Position numbers and translations under genes: made by a program. Below, one piece after another: positions 25,953 to 35,102 of a DNA stretch of 64,000 nt. Position 1 is the stretch's first letter. The number at the start of each line of letters is the position of its first letter. A model generated the notes under the pieces. It was not told where the DNA came from. It did not search any database and saw only the letters and a list, made by a program, of their open reading frames with translations. This DNA is from Roseovarius sp. (GTDB taxonomy: Bacteria > Pseudomonadota > Alphaproteobacteria > Rhodobacterales > Rhodobacteraceae), in contig JACIYT010000002.1 in NCBI GenBank assembly GCA_014359765.1, positions 62,001 through 126,000 of the forward strand. Reading direction: 5' to 3'.

Positions 25953-26903
25953 TCAGTTTCCAGGTGCGCGCGCGAGGGCGCCATCGCGCCAGATCAGGCG
26001 TTGGCGGCACGGACCGGCCGCGCCTGTCTGGTTGCAGCTGCTGCCGTGCACTTCGAGCAGGAGGCCCGGCGGATCGGCGGTCGGCGTGACCGAATAGGCG
26101 GTGAAATAGGTCCCGCCGTCCCATCCGCCGCCGGGCAGGCCGCGATGCACCTTCCAGCCGCAGCCGCCGCTGCCGCAATACATGGTGGGCGCCGCGGCGC
26201 ATTGCACCGCCGCGTAGGAAATGAGGATGTCGGCGACCCCGTCCGCGTCAAGATCGCCGCTGCCGGCAAAGCCCGGATCGAATGTCGTGTCCGGGCCGCA
26301 TTCCGACAGGATCTCCGCCTGGGCCTGCGCAACCGGGGAGGGCAGGGCTGTCGGCGCGGTCGGGTTGGGCGCGGTCGCGGGCGGTGCGGTGACGCCCACA
26401 AGCTCGGCCCTGACGCGGGGCGCACAGCCCTGCAGGGCCGTGGCGATCGCCGGCCCCGCCCCCCCGAGCAGGATCGGCTGGCCGAGCTTCTCGCCGGCAG
26501 GGTCGAGGATCAGCAGGGCAAGCTGCCCCGTCTGCAGGGCCGCGAGCAGGCCGCCATGCACCGCCGGGTCATGCGGCGCGCGAAATTCGAGATAATCGGT
26601 GCGGGCGGTGCGCTGGAACGCGAGCGGCGCGAAGGTGCGGCCATGGACGGCGAAAACGCCAAAAAAGGCGTCGCCCGACGGTCCGCCCCCGGCAATGCTT
26701 ACGGTTATTCCGAGCGCCCCGTCGGCCGCGCATCCCAGAAGCACGCAATAGAAATGCCCGGTTTCGTCGCTGTCCATCGGGCAGGTCGCGGCCACGGGGT
26801 GCCCGGCCTCGGTGTCGGTGGCAACCTGCCAGCTCTCGCTGGCGAGAGCGAATGGCGGCACGAGTGCGATGGCGGCGGCAACCAGCACGAACAGGGATCG
26901 CAT
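25953..26903 (-). CDS. Secreted protein of unknown function
   Basis: A 316-residue protein with a signal peptide (MRSLFVLVAAAIALVPPFALA), so predicted periplasmic or secreted. An N-terminal beta-rich domain contains two or more Cys (TCPMDS, HFYCVLLGC). A Pro/Ala/Thr linker near residues 170-195 separates it from a C-terminal domain with DLDADGVADILISY, a calcium-loop-like DxDxDG motif of the kind seen in FG-GAP/VCBS repeats, followed by a Cys-rich segment (QCAAAPTMYCGSGGCGW). I do not recognise the family. It is a single gene, tail to tail with maeB. Confidence 0.75.
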   Translation of the reverse strand: MRSLFVLVAAAIALVPPFALASESWQVATDTEAGHPVAATCPMDSDETGHFYCVLLGCAADGALGITVSIAGGGPSGDAFFGVFAVHGRTFAPLAFQRTARTDYLEFRAPHDPAVHGGLLAALQTGQLALLILDPAGEKLGQPILLGGAGPAIATALQGCAPRVRAELVGVTAPPATAPNPTAPTALPSPVAQAQAEILSECGPDTTFDPGFAGSGDLDADGVADILISYAAVQCAAAPTMYCGSGGCGWKVHRGLPGGGWDGGTYFTAYSVTPTADPPGLLLEVHGSSCNQTGAAGPCRQRLIWRDGALARAPGN

Positions 26904-27192
26904 TTCGAATCCTCCGATCTTGAAATGACTGTCGCGCGTCCATCAGCGACAGCCAAAGGTTCCGGGGAATCGCCCCGCGAATCAAGTGATTTGCCCGCGC
27001 TCGCGGCGAATTCCGCAATCCTTGTGACCAAGGGCCCGACCGGGCGCTGGCAGGGGCTTTGGCGGGCGCGGGCAGGGTCCGTGCGCGATTTCGGCCGGTT
27101 TCTCGCGGCCTTCTGCCACGCCGGACGCCTGCGGGCTTGCCGCTCGGGCGGGGGGCTCGTAACAGGATGGCAACGGATTGGAGGAGACTACG

Positions 27193-29085
27193 ATGGGATA
27201 CAAGGAGATCTATGAGCGCTCGCTGGCAGACCCGGAAGGTTTCTGGATGGAGCAGGCCGAGAGCATCGACTGGGTAAGGAAACCCTCGAAGGCGCTTTTC
27301 GACGATAACGCTCCGATCTACGAGTGGTTCTCCGATGGGCTGGTGAATACCTGCTGGAACGCGGTCGATCGCCATGTCGAGGCCGGGCGCGGCGCGCAGG
27401 CGGCGATCATCCATGACAGCCCGGTGACCGGCACCAAGCACCGCATCAGCTATGCGCAACTGCGCTCGCGCGTCGCCCGTCTGGCGGGGGCGCTGCGCGC
27501 GCGCGGCGTCGAAAAGGGCGACCGCGTCATCATCTACATGCCGATGGTGCCCGAGGCGCTCGAGGCGATGCTCGCCTGCGCGCGCATCGGCGCGGTGCAT
27601 TCGGTCGTCTTCGGCGGCTTTGCCGCGCATGAGCTGGCGGTGCGGATCGACGATTGCGCGCCCAAATGCATCATCGCCGCCTCCTGCGGGATCGAGCCGG
27701 GGCGCGTGGTGCATTACAAGCCGCTCCTCGACGGGGCCATCGAACAGGCCGCGCACAAGCCCGAATTCTGCGTCATCTTCCAGCGCGAGGAAGAGGTGGC
27801 CAGGCTCATCGAGGGGCGCGACCATGACTGGCACGCCTTCCAGTATGGGGTGGAGCCGGCGGATTGTCTGCCGGTCGAGGGCAACCATCCGGCCTATATC
27901 CTCTACACCTCCGGCACGACCGGCCAGCCCAAGGGCGTGGTGCGCGCCACGGCCGGGCATCTCGTGGCGCTCAACTGGTCGATGAAGAACATCTACAACG
28001 TCAACCCCGGCGAGGTGTTCTGGGCCGCCTCGGACGTGGGCTGGGTCGTCGGTCACAGCTATATCTGCTACGGCCCGCTCATTCATGGCAACACCACCAT
28101 CGTGTTCGAGGGCAAGCCCGTGGGCACGCCCGATGCGGGCACGTTCTGGCGGGTGATCTCCGAGCACAATGTCAGGAGCTTCTTCACCGCCCCGACCGCT
28201 CTGCGCGCGATCAAGCGCGAGGATCCGGAGGCGAAGGAACTGGCGAAATATGACATCTCGAACCTGCGCGCGCTCTATCTCGCGGGCGAGCGGGCCGATC
28301 CCGACACGATCCAGTGGGCGCAGCGGGTCATGGGCGTGCCGGTCTATGATCACTGGTGGCAGACCGAGACCGGCTGGACCATCGCCGGCAACCCGGCCGG
28401 GCTCGAGGCGCTGCCCGTCAAGATCGGCTCGCCCACGGTGGCCATGCCGGGCTATGACGTGCGCATCCTCGACGAGGGCGGGCACGAGGTGCCGCCCGGC
28501 ACGCTCGGGGCGATTGCGATCCGCCTGCCGCTGCCGCCGGGGACGCTGCCGACGCTGTGGAATGCCGAGGATCGCTATCGCAAGTCCTACCTCACCACCT
28601 TCCCCGGCTATTACGAGACGGGCGATGCCGGGATGAAGGACGAGGACGGCTATCTCTGGATCATGGCGCGCACCGATGACGTGATCAACGTCGCCGGCCA
28701 CCGGCTCTCGACCGGCGCGATGGAGGAGGTCCTCGCCAGCCACCCGGACGTCGCCGAATGCGCCGTGATCGGCGCGGCGGACGAGCTGAAGGGCCAGATC
28801 CCGGTCGGATTTCTCTGTCTCAGCAAGGGGGTCAACCGCCCCCATGCCGAGATCGCCGCGGAATGCGTGAAGCTGGTACGCGAGCAGATCGGCCCGGTGG
28901 CGGCGTTCCGGCAGGCGGTGGTGGTGGACCGGCTGCCCAAGACCCGCTCGGGCAAGATCCTGCGCGCGATCATGGTCAGGATCGCCGACGGGCAGGATTT
29001 CAAGATGCCCGCCACGATCGACGATCCGGCGATTCTCGACGAGATCCGCGAGGCGCTCCGCGGGATCGGGCTGGCCCGGGGCTGA
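27193..29085 (+). CDS. prpE: Propionate-CoA ligase PrpE
   Basis: A 630-residue acetyl-CoA-synthetase-type enzyme. It starts MGYKEIYERSLADPEGFW, has the AMP-binding P-loop ILYTSGTTGQPKGVV, the VGWVVGHSYICYGPL segment, VYDHWWQTETGW, and the C-terminal catalytic-lysine motif PKTRSGKILRA. These, and the NTCWNAVDRHVE region, match PrpE, which activates propionate to propionyl-CoA. The ATG at 27193 follows a GGAGGAG ribosome-binding site; a TTG 15 bases upstream is less likely. No methylcitrate or propionyl-CoA carboxylase genes are adjacent. The 289-bp gap upstream shows no other gene and must contain its promoter. Confidence 0.93.
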   Translation: MGYKEIYERSLADPEGFWMEQAESIDWVRKPSKALFDDNAPIYEWFSDGLVNTCWNAVDRHVEAGRGAQAAIIHDSPVTGTKHRISYAQLRSRVARLAGALRARGVEKGDRVIIYMPMVPEALEAMLACARIGAVHSVVFGGFAAHELAVRIDDCAPKCIIAASCGIEPGRVVHYKPLLDGAIEQAAHKPEFCVIFQREEEVARLIEGRDHDWHAFQYGVEPADCLPVEGNHPAYILYTSGTTGQPKGVVRATAGHLVALNWSMKNIYNVNPGEVFWAASDVGWVVGHSYICYGPLIHGNTTIVFEGKPVGTPDAGTFWRVISEHNVRSFFTAPTALRAIKREDPEAKELAKYDISNLRALYLAGERADPDTIQWAQRVMGVPVYDHWWQTETGWTIAGNPAGLEALPVKIGSPTVAMPGYDVRILDEGGHEVPPGTLGAIAIRLPLPPGTLPTLWNAEDRYRKSYLTTFPGYYETGDAGMKDEDGYLWIMARTDDVINVAGHRLSTGAMEEVLASHPDVAECAVIGAADELKGQIPVGFLCLSKGVNRPHAEIAAECVKLVREQIGPVAAFRQAVVVDRLPKTRSGKILRAIMVRIADGQDFKMPATIDDPAILDEIREALRGIGLARG

Positions 29086-29112
29086 CCCTTTCGCCGCGGG
29101 ATGCGGGATGCG

Positions 29113-29143
29113 GGAACGGCCGGGCGCGCAGCCCGGCCGTTCC
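29113..29143. terminator. Bidirectional hairpin between prpE and the CoA-transferase operon
   Basis: GGAACGGCCGGGC and GCCCGGCCGTTCC form a perfect 13-bp stem with a 5-base loop in the 69-bp gap between convergent prpE and the CoA-transferase beta subunit gene. There is no long U run, but the position and stem support a terminator for both directions. Confidence 0.7.
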
Positions 29144-29154
29144 GTCAGAAGGGC

Positions 29155-29784
29155 TCAGTTGACGATGGTCGCCTCGGTGGCGGCGCGCAGCTCTGCCTCG
29201 CTCACGCCGTCGGCGGTCTCGACGATCTTGAGGCCGCCCTCGACCACGTCGAGAACGCCGAGATTGGTGATGATCCGATCGACCACGCCCTTGCCGGTCA
29301 GCGGCAGGGTGCAGGCGCGCAGCACCTTCGATTCGCCCGCCTTGTTGGTGTGATCCATGACCACCACCACGCGGCGCACACCGGCCACGAGGTCCATCGC
29401 GCCGCCCATGCCCTTGACCAGCTTGCCGGGGATCATCCAGTTCGCCAGGTCGCCATTCTCGGCCACCTCCATCGCGCCGAGGATCGCCATGGCGATCTTG
29501 CCGCCCCGGATCATGGCAAAGGATGTGGCGCTGTCGAAATAGGCAGTGTGGGGCAGTTCGGTGATGGTCTGCTTGCCGGCGTTGATCAGGTCCGGATCCT
29601 CCTCGCCCTCGAACGGAAAGGGCCCCATCCCGAGCATCCCGTTCTCCGATTGCAGCGTCACCGTCACCCCTTCGGGGATGTAGTTGGAAACGAGCGTCGG
29701 AATTCCGATACCGAGATTGACATAGGTGCCATCCTCGAGCTCCTGCGCGGCGCGTGCCGCCATCTGGTTGCGATCCCAGGCCAT
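29155..29784 (-). CDS. scoB: 3-oxoacid CoA-transferase subunit B
   Basis: A 209-residue CoA-transferase family I beta subunit. It begins [19 protein letters not shown], contains [19 protein letters not shown], and has the catalytic-Glu motif [14 protein letters not shown]. It works with the alpha subunit encoded upstream to move CoA from succinyl-CoA to acetoacetate or a similar 3-oxoacid. The gene begins at the last base of the small unknown gene that separates it from scoA, so the three are in one operon. Confidence 0.92.
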   Translation of the reverse strand: MAWDRNQMAARAAQELEDGTYVNLGIGIPTLVSNYIPEGVTVTLQSENGMLGMGPFPFEGEEDPDLINAGKQTITELPHTAYFDSATSFAMIRGGKIAMAILGAMEVAENGDLANWMIPGKLVKGMGGAMDLVAGVRRVVVVMDHTNKAGESKVLRACTLPLTGKGVVDRIITNLGVLDVVEGGLKIVETADGVSEAELRAATEATIVN

Positions 29785-30095
29785 TACCGTTTTCCTTTTC
29801 CGCGCGATTTGGGTGCTTTTGCGGTCATGCGCATCTCTTCCTCAAGCGCCGCGTCCTCCATGGCCGCCGAGAGCATCTCGGAGAGACCGCTGCCCTGCAT
29901 CTGCGCCGCGGCTGTCATGAAGGCGCCAAGATTGCTGGCGCAGGCCTGGATGTATCCGGCCACCAGCGCCGGGTTTGCCTGCGCATGGCCCGCGCCGAAC
30001 ACGGCATCTATCCTGGCCACGGCGGCATCGAGGAACTCGTCGGTATAGGACACGGCGGTTTCGGCGGCGCTCATGTCATCATCATCGAGGAACAT
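29784..30095 (-). CDS. Small acidic protein of unknown function between CoA-transferase subunits
   Basis: A 103-residue protein starting [20 protein letters not shown]. The N-terminus is acidic, the middle is helical ([27 protein letters not shown]), and the end is basic ([11 protein letters not shown]). There is no signal peptide or clear membrane segment. The reading frame overlaps both neighbours by one base, so it is translationally coupled to scoA and scoB, which argues that it is real. I do not recognise a family. A role in assembly or regulation of the CoA-transferase is inference from position. Confidence 0.7.
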   Translation of the reverse strand: MFLDDDDMSAAETAVSYTDEFLDAAVARIDAVFGAGHAQANPALVAGYIQACASNLGAFMTAAAQMQGSGLSEMLSAAMEDAALEEEMRMTAKAPKSRGKGKR

Positions 30096-30817
30096 CAGGC
30101 CGCCTCCCTCTTGCGCACCGTGCGATGTTCGATGCGATTCTCGTGCTCACCCTGGATCAACCGGTGCACATAGATCCCCGGCAGGTGGACATGATCGGGA
30201 TCGAACGTGCCCGGCTCGACGATCTCCTCCACCTCCATCACGCAGACACGCCCGCACATGGCCGCCGGCGGGTTGAAATTGCGCGCCGTCTTGCGAAAGA
30301 TCGCATTTCCGGTGGTATCGGCCTTCCATGCCTTGACGATGGCGAGATCGGCAAAGATGCCCTGCTCGAGAATGTAGGTCTCGGGCGCGCCGCCGGGGCC
30401 GGTGGGGAATTCCTTGTGCTCCTTGCCCTCGGCGATGACGGTGCCGACGCCGGTTTTGGTGTAGAAGCCCGGAATGCCCGCGCCGCCCGCGCGCATCCGC
30501 TCGGCCAGCGTGCCCTGCGGGTTGAATTCGAGCTCGAGCTCGCCCGAGAGATACTGGCGCATGAATTCGGCATTCTCGCCCACATAGGACGAGATCATCT
30601 TCTTTACCTGCCGGGTCTGCAGCAGGATGCCGATGCCGAAATCGTCGATGCCTGCGTTGTTGCTCGCGAAGGTCAGGTTCTTTACCCCCGAATCGCGGAT
30701 CGCCGCGAGCAGCAGCTCGGGGATCCCGCAGAGGCCGAAGCCCCCGGCGGCAATCAGCATGTCGTCGCGCAAGAGCCCGTCGAGCGCCTCGGCCGCCGAG
30801 CCGTAAACCTTGTTCAT
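30095..30817 (-). CDS. scoA: 3-oxoacid CoA-transferase subunit A
   Basis: A 240-residue CoA-transferase family I alpha subunit. It starts MNKVYGSAAEALDGLLRDD and contains the IAAGGFGLCGIPELLL glycine-rich motif, then FASNNAGIDDFGIGILLQ and GTLAERMRAGGAGIPGFYT, all typical of the succinyl-CoA:3-ketoacid CoA-transferase alpha chain. The ATG at 30817 has a GGGAG ribosome-binding site; the longer ORF to 30877 adds residues without family character. It is the first gene of a three-gene operon. Confidence 0.92.
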   Translation of the reverse strand: MNKVYGSAAEALDGLLRDDMLIAAGGFGLCGIPELLLAAIRDSGVKNLTFASNNAGIDDFGIGILLQTRQVKKMISSYVGENAEFMRQYLSGELELEFNPQGTLAERMRAGGAGIPGFYTKTGVGTVIAEGKEHKEFPTGPGGAPETYILEQGIFADLAIVKAWKADTTGNAIFRKTARNFNPPAAMCGRVCVMEVEEIVEPGTFDPDHVHLPGIYVHRLIQGEHENRIEHRTVRKREAA

Positions 30818-30926
30818 TGCAAAACTCCCTTTGAACCCCGTCGGCCCTGGTATGGGCATGGCAGGGCCGCGAGTCAACGCACGGGCGCCCGTATCGAGGG
30901 CGACCGGCGGTCATCCCGGCGCGCCG

Positions 30927-30974
30927 CCGCTTTCCCCCAAGGGAAAGCGGACCGAAATCCCGGCGGGATTTCGG
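30927..30974 (-). terminator. Tandem hairpins downstream of topA
   Basis: Two perfect 10-bp stems lie side by side just past the topA stop codon: CCGAAATCCC with GGGATTTCGG (30952-30974, 3-base loop) and CCGCTTTCCC with GGGAAAGCGG (30927-30950, 4-base loop). They separate topA from the CoA-transferase operon on the same strand. A terminator is likely; the double structure may also be a dispersed repeat. Confidence 0.6.
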
Positions 30975-30976
30975 CG

Positions 30977-33622
30977 TCACCCGGCCTTCTTGCCGCTCGC
31001 GGGGCTCGCTGCGCGCCCTTTTGCGGCGGTTTTTCGGGGCGCGGCCTTTTTCCGGGCGCTTGGTTTCCTGGCCTTGGCCGCGATCAGTTCCAGCGCCTCT
31101 TCGCGCGTGATCGTCTCGGGGGTGGTCTCCTTCGGCAGGGTCGCGTTCACCTTGCCCCATTTGACATAGGGCCCATAGCGCCCATCAAACACCTGCACCG
31201 GACCGCCCTCGGGGTGCTCGCCCAGATCGCGCAGCGCCTTGGCCGCCGCCCGCCCGCGCCCGCCCGGATTCGCGCGCTTTTCGGCGAGCAGCTCGACCGC
31301 GCGGTTCATCCCGATCTCGAACACGTCGGCCGGATCCTTGAGGTTGGCATAGACGGGCTTTGCCTCACCGGGCAGCTGGTGCATGAGATAGGGGCCGAAA
31401 CGCCCGAAATTGGCCTTGATCGTGCCGCCCTCGGGATGCTCGCCCACGTCGTGGGGCAGGCTCAGCAGGCTCAGCGCCTTCTCGAGGGTCATCTCCTCGG
31501 GTTTCCAGCCCTTGGGCAGGCTGGCGCGGTCGGGTTTCCTGTTCTCGGCGCTCGCCTCGCCGCGCTGCACATAAGGGCCGAAGCGGCCCGAGCGCAGGGA
31601 AATCTCGTTGCCCTCCGCGTCCTCGCCGAGAATCCGGTCACCGTTTTCCGCGGCCTCCCCCCCGATCGGGCGGGTATAGCGACATTCGGGGTAGTTGCCG
31701 CAGCCGACGAAACCGCCCGAGCGCGAGGTCTTCAGATGCAGCCGCCCGGTGCCGCAGAGCGGGCACTGGCGCGGGTCGGTGCCATCCTCGCGGGGGGGGT
31801 AGAGCGTGGGGGCGAGGGCCTCGTCGAGCACATCGAGCACCTCCGCGATGCGAAGCTCGGAGGTCTCGGCGATGGCGGCGGAGAAATCCCGCCAGAAGCG
31901 GCGCAGCACCTCCTTGTAATCGGCCTCGCCGGCGCTCACCCGATCGAGGTCTTCCTCGAGGTTGGCGGTGAACTCGTAGCTCACGTACTTGCGGAAGAAA
32001 TTGATGAGAAAGACGGTGACGATGCGCCCCTTGTCCTCGGGGATGAGGCGGTTCTGCTCCTTGCGGACATAGTCGCGCTCCTGGATCGTGCCGAGCACGC
32101 TGGCATAGGTCGAGGGGCGGCCGATGCCCAGCTCTTCCATCTTTCTGACCAGCGTCGCCTCGGTATAGCGCGGGGGTGGCTGGGTAAAATGCTGCAGGCC
32201 GAGCACCGCGCCGTTGCCGGAGAGAAGGGCGGCGGGGCTCTCCTTGCCGTCCTGTGCGCGGGCCTGTTCGTCGCGCAGCGCGCCATCGGCGAATGCCAGC
32301 CTGTCGCCCGTCGTGATCTGTGGCAGGCGGCGGTCCTCCTCGTCGGTCACGTCGTCGCGCCCCTCCTCATAGACCTTGAGGAACCCGTCAAAGAGCATCA
32401 CCTGCCCGGTGGCGCGCAGGCCGACCTGGCCATCGTCGCTGCCGATATCGACGGTGGTCCGCTCGAGCCGCGCCGCCTCCATCTGGCAGGCCAGCGTGCG
32501 TTTCCAGATCAGGTCATAGAGGCGGCGCTGATCGGTGTCGGTGAGCCTGAGCTGCGCCGCGTCGCGGCTCATGTCGGTGGGGCGGATGCACTCATGTGCC
32601 TCCTGGGCGTTCTTTGCCTTGTTCTTGTACATGCGCGGCGATCCGGGCAGGTATTCGGCGCCAAAGCGATCCCGGATCGTGTCGCGGACAGCCATCACCG
32701 CCTCGGGGGCCATGTCGATGCCGTCGGTGCGCATATAGGTGATGAGCCCCGCCTCGTAGAGCCGTTGCGCGGCGTTCATGCATTGCCGGGCCCCCATGCC
32801 GAACTTGCGGCTGGCCTCCTGCTGGAGGGTGGAGGTCATGAAGGGGGCCGAAGGGTTGCGCGTGGCGGGCCTGGCCTCGACGCTGGTCACGGTGAGGGCG
32901 CGGGAGGCGACGGCCTGCACCGCAAGCTCGGCCTGGGTGGCGTTGGCGAGGTCGTATTTCTCGAGCTTCCTGCCCGCGAGGGTCACGAGACGGGCCTCGA
33001 ATTCCTGGCCGCGGGGGGTGGCAAGCAGCGCCTTGACCGACCAGTATTCGCGCGGCTTGAAGGCCTCGATCTCCATTTCGCGCTCGACGATGAGGCGCAG
33101 GCAGACCGATTGCACCCGCCCGGCCGAGCGCGCACCGGGCAGCTTGCGCCAGAGCACCGGGGAGAGGTTGAAGCCCACGAGATAGTCGAGCGCGCGCCGC
33201 GCGAGATAGGCCTCGACCAGCGGCGCGTCGATGTCGCGGGGGGCCTTCATTGCCTCGGTCACAGCGGATTTGGTGATGGCGTTGAAGACCACGCGCCGCA
33301 CGGTGGTGTCCTTGCGGATCGCCTTGCGCTTGCGCAGGGTCTCCTCGAGATGCCAGCTGATCGCCTCGCCCTCGCGGTCGGGGTCGGTGGCGAGGATCAG
33401 CGTGTCGTCGTCCTTGAGCGCGTCGGCGATGGCCTTGACGTGCTTGCGACTGTCGGCGCCCACCTCCCAGGTCATGGCGAAATCGTGCTCGGGATCGACC
33501 GAGCCATCCTTTGGCGGCAGGTCGCGGACATGGCCGTAGCTTGCCAGAACGGTATAGTCGCTGCCCAGATACTTGTTGATTGTCTTGGCTTTGGCGGGCG
33601 ATTCGACAACGACGACGGGCAT
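30977..33622 (-). CDS. topA: DNA topoisomerase I TopA
   Basis: An 881-residue type IA topoisomerase. The TOPRIM domain starts at VVVVESPAKAKTINKYLG and includes the metal-binding ATDPDREGEAISWHL. The active-site Tyr lies in GLITYMRTDGIDM. One zinc-ribbon of C4 type (CPLCGTGRLHLKTSRSGGFV followed by CGNYPEC) is followed by three or more degenerate repeats of the FGRYGPYVK(W) type and a Lys/Ala-rich tail. It relaxes negative supercoils. The ATG at 33622 has an AAGGAG ribosome-binding site. It lies about 100 bp after dprA, a common neighbour pair in alphaproteobacteria. Confidence 0.97.
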   Translation of the reverse strand: MPVVVVESPAKAKTINKYLGSDYTVLASYGHVRDLPPKDGSVDPEHDFAMTWEVGADSRKHVKAIADALKDDDTLILATDPDREGEAISWHLEETLRKRKAIRKDTTVRRVVFNAITKSAVTEAMKAPRDIDAPLVEAYLARRALDYLVGFNLSPVLWRKLPGARSAGRVQSVCLRLIVEREMEIEAFKPREYWSVKALLATPRGQEFEARLVTLAGRKLEKYDLANATQAELAVQAVASRALTVTSVEARPATRNPSAPFMTSTLQQEASRKFGMGARQCMNAAQRLYEAGLITYMRTDGIDMAPEAVMAVRDTIRDRFGAEYLPGSPRMYKNKAKNAQEAHECIRPTDMSRDAAQLRLTDTDQRRLYDLIWKRTLACQMEAARLERTTVDIGSDDGQVGLRATGQVMLFDGFLKVYEEGRDDVTDEEDRRLPQITTGDRLAFADGALRDEQARAQDGKESPAALLSGNGAVLGLQHFTQPPPRYTEATLVRKMEELGIGRPSTYASVLGTIQERDYVRKEQNRLIPEDKGRIVTVFLINFFRKYVSYEFTANLEEDLDRVSAGEADYKEVLRRFWRDFSAAIAETSELRIAEVLDVLDEALAPTLYPPREDGTDPRQCPLCGTGRLHLKTSRSGGFVGCGNYPECRYTRPIGGEAAENGDRILGEDAEGNEISLRSGRFGPYVQRGEASAENRKPDRASLPKGWKPEEMTLEKALSLLSLPHDVGEHPEGGTIKANFGRFGPYLMHQLPGEAKPVYANLKDPADVFEIGMNRAVELLAEKRANPGGRGRAAAKALRDLGEHPEGGPVQVFDGRYGPYVKWGKVNATLPKETTPETITREEALELIAAKARKPSARKKAAPRKTAAKGRAASPASGKKAG

Positions 33623-33722
33623 GGACACTCCTTCCGGCTCTGGGGGCCGCTTATGGCGGCGCACCATGTGGGCTGGCAAGGGGAATTGTCAATGACGGGG
33701 CCGGGCGCGCGCGGCGCAGGCC

Positions 33723-34859
33723 TCAGACGCCGAGCGAGACGAGCCCGCCGGGGTGGCGCACGATCCGCCCGTCCAGCTCGAGCGCGACGAGCGCGGGGGC
33801 CACCGCCTGCGCCGGGGAGGCGAGATCGCGGATGAGCTGATCCTCGGCGAGCGGCGAGGGGCCGAGGCGCGCGAGGATCTCGGTGTGCAGCGCCGCGGTC
33901 TCGCGCAGCGGGCGCGGTGGCGGCGCGGGATCGGGCAGGGGGATTTCGGCCTGAACGGGCGTGTCCGCCCGCGGCAGGGCCTCGATCACGTCGGCGGCGC
34001 TGCGCACGAGGATCGCCCCGTCGCGAATCAGCATGTTGCAGCCCGAGGCGCGGGCATCGAGCGGGTGTCCGGGCACGGCCATCACCTCGCGCCCCTGGTC
34101 GAGCGCGGTGCGCGCGGTGATCAGCGAGCCGGATTTCGCCGCCGCCTCGATGACGACCACCGCGCGCGCGAGGCCGCTGATGAGGCGGTTGCGGGTGGGG
34201 AAGTGGCGCGCCTGCGGCACGAGGCCCATGGGCTGCTCCGAGAGGCGCAGGCCGGTGCGCGCGACGTCCTCGGAAAGGCGGGTGTTCTCGGCCGGATAGA
34301 TCACGTCCACCCCGCCCGCCATGACCGCGACGGTGCCCGCCTCGAGGCTGGCCTGATGGGCGGCGGCGTCGATTCCGCGCGCGAGGCCCGAGACCACGGT
34401 AAAGCCTTTCTGCGACAGCTCCGCGGCGAGCGATCTGGCCATGCGCAGCCCGAGCGAGGAGGCGTTGCGCGCCCCGACGAGGGCGATCATGGGATGGCTG
34501 AGGGCCGCGATGTCGCCGATCACCCAGATTATCGGGGGGCAATCGGCCAATTCCCTCAGCGAGGCGGGAAAATCGGCATCCGCACAGGTGAGCATCCGCG
34601 CGCCGGCGGCCCGTGCCGCGCGCAGTTCCGCGCGGGCCACGCCCTCGGGGCAGGGGGTGTAGTCGGTCACGCCGGCTGCGCGGGCGACCTCGGGCAGGGC
34701 GTCCAGCGCCGAGTCGATGCTGTCATGTTCCTGCAAAAGCCGGTGAAATGTCGTCGGACCGACCCGGCGAGAGCGCAAGAGACGAAGCCACGAGACCCGC
34801 TCATCTTCCGTGGTGGGTGGGAGTGGGGGGTGAGTGGAAGGATGTATGACCTTGGGCAT
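33723..34859 (-). CDS. dprA: DNA-processing protein DprA
   Basis: A 378-residue protein of the DprA/Smf family. A Rossmann-like domain has IALVGARNASSLGLRMARSL, then VVSGLARGIDAAAHQASLEAG, the HFPTRNRLISGLARAVVVIE motif and SGSLITARTALDQGREVMAVPG. A C-terminal winged-helix-like segment (residues about 310-378) follows. DprA loads RecA on incoming single-stranded DNA during transformation and is widespread even where competence is unproven. It is transcribed with topA on the minus strand. Confidence 0.95.
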   Translation of the reverse strand: MPKVIHPSTHPPLPPTTEDERVSWLRLLRSRRVGPTTFHRLLQEHDSIDSALDALPEVARAAGVTDYTPCPEGVARAELRAARAAGARMLTCADADFPASLRELADCPPIIWVIGDIAALSHPMIALVGARNASSLGLRMARSLAAELSQKGFTVVSGLARGIDAAAHQASLEAGTVAVMAGGVDVIYPAENTRLSEDVARTGLRLSEQPMGLVPQARHFPTRNRLISGLARAVVVIEAAAKSGSLITARTALDQGREVMAVPGHPLDARASGCNMLIRDGAILVRSAADVIEALPRADTPVQAEIPLPDPAPPPRPLRETAALHTEILARLGPSPLAEDQLIRDLASPAQAVAPALVALELDGRIVRHPGGLVSLGV

Positions 34860-34992
34860 CCCGTGACCTCGCCTGCTTGCACGATCAGGGATACGCGCAG
34901 AGGGTTAACGGACGGTAAACCGAAGACGGGCAAGCCGGGATTTTCCGAATGTTTTTTCCATGTGATTGATATGGAACGATAAATAATTCTCC

Positions 34993-35024
34993 CTCCGGGG
35001 CGATCAGGGCCGCGCCCCGGAGGC
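34993..35024 (-). terminator. Terminator hairpin downstream of the iron-binding protein gene
   Basis: CCTCCGGGGCG and CGCCCCGGAGG form a perfect 11-bp stem with a 10-base loop. On the minus strand the stem is followed by an AT-rich stretch (GAGAATTATTTAT). It lies in the 243-bp gap between the iron-binding protein gene and dprA. Confidence 0.65.
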
Positions 35025-35102
35025 TGCTTTCGCGGCGCAGTGGTGTGGGGGGGTGATTCCGGTCGGTGCCGGGGCCCCCTCGCGCCTCGCGCCTCGCACG
35101 TC

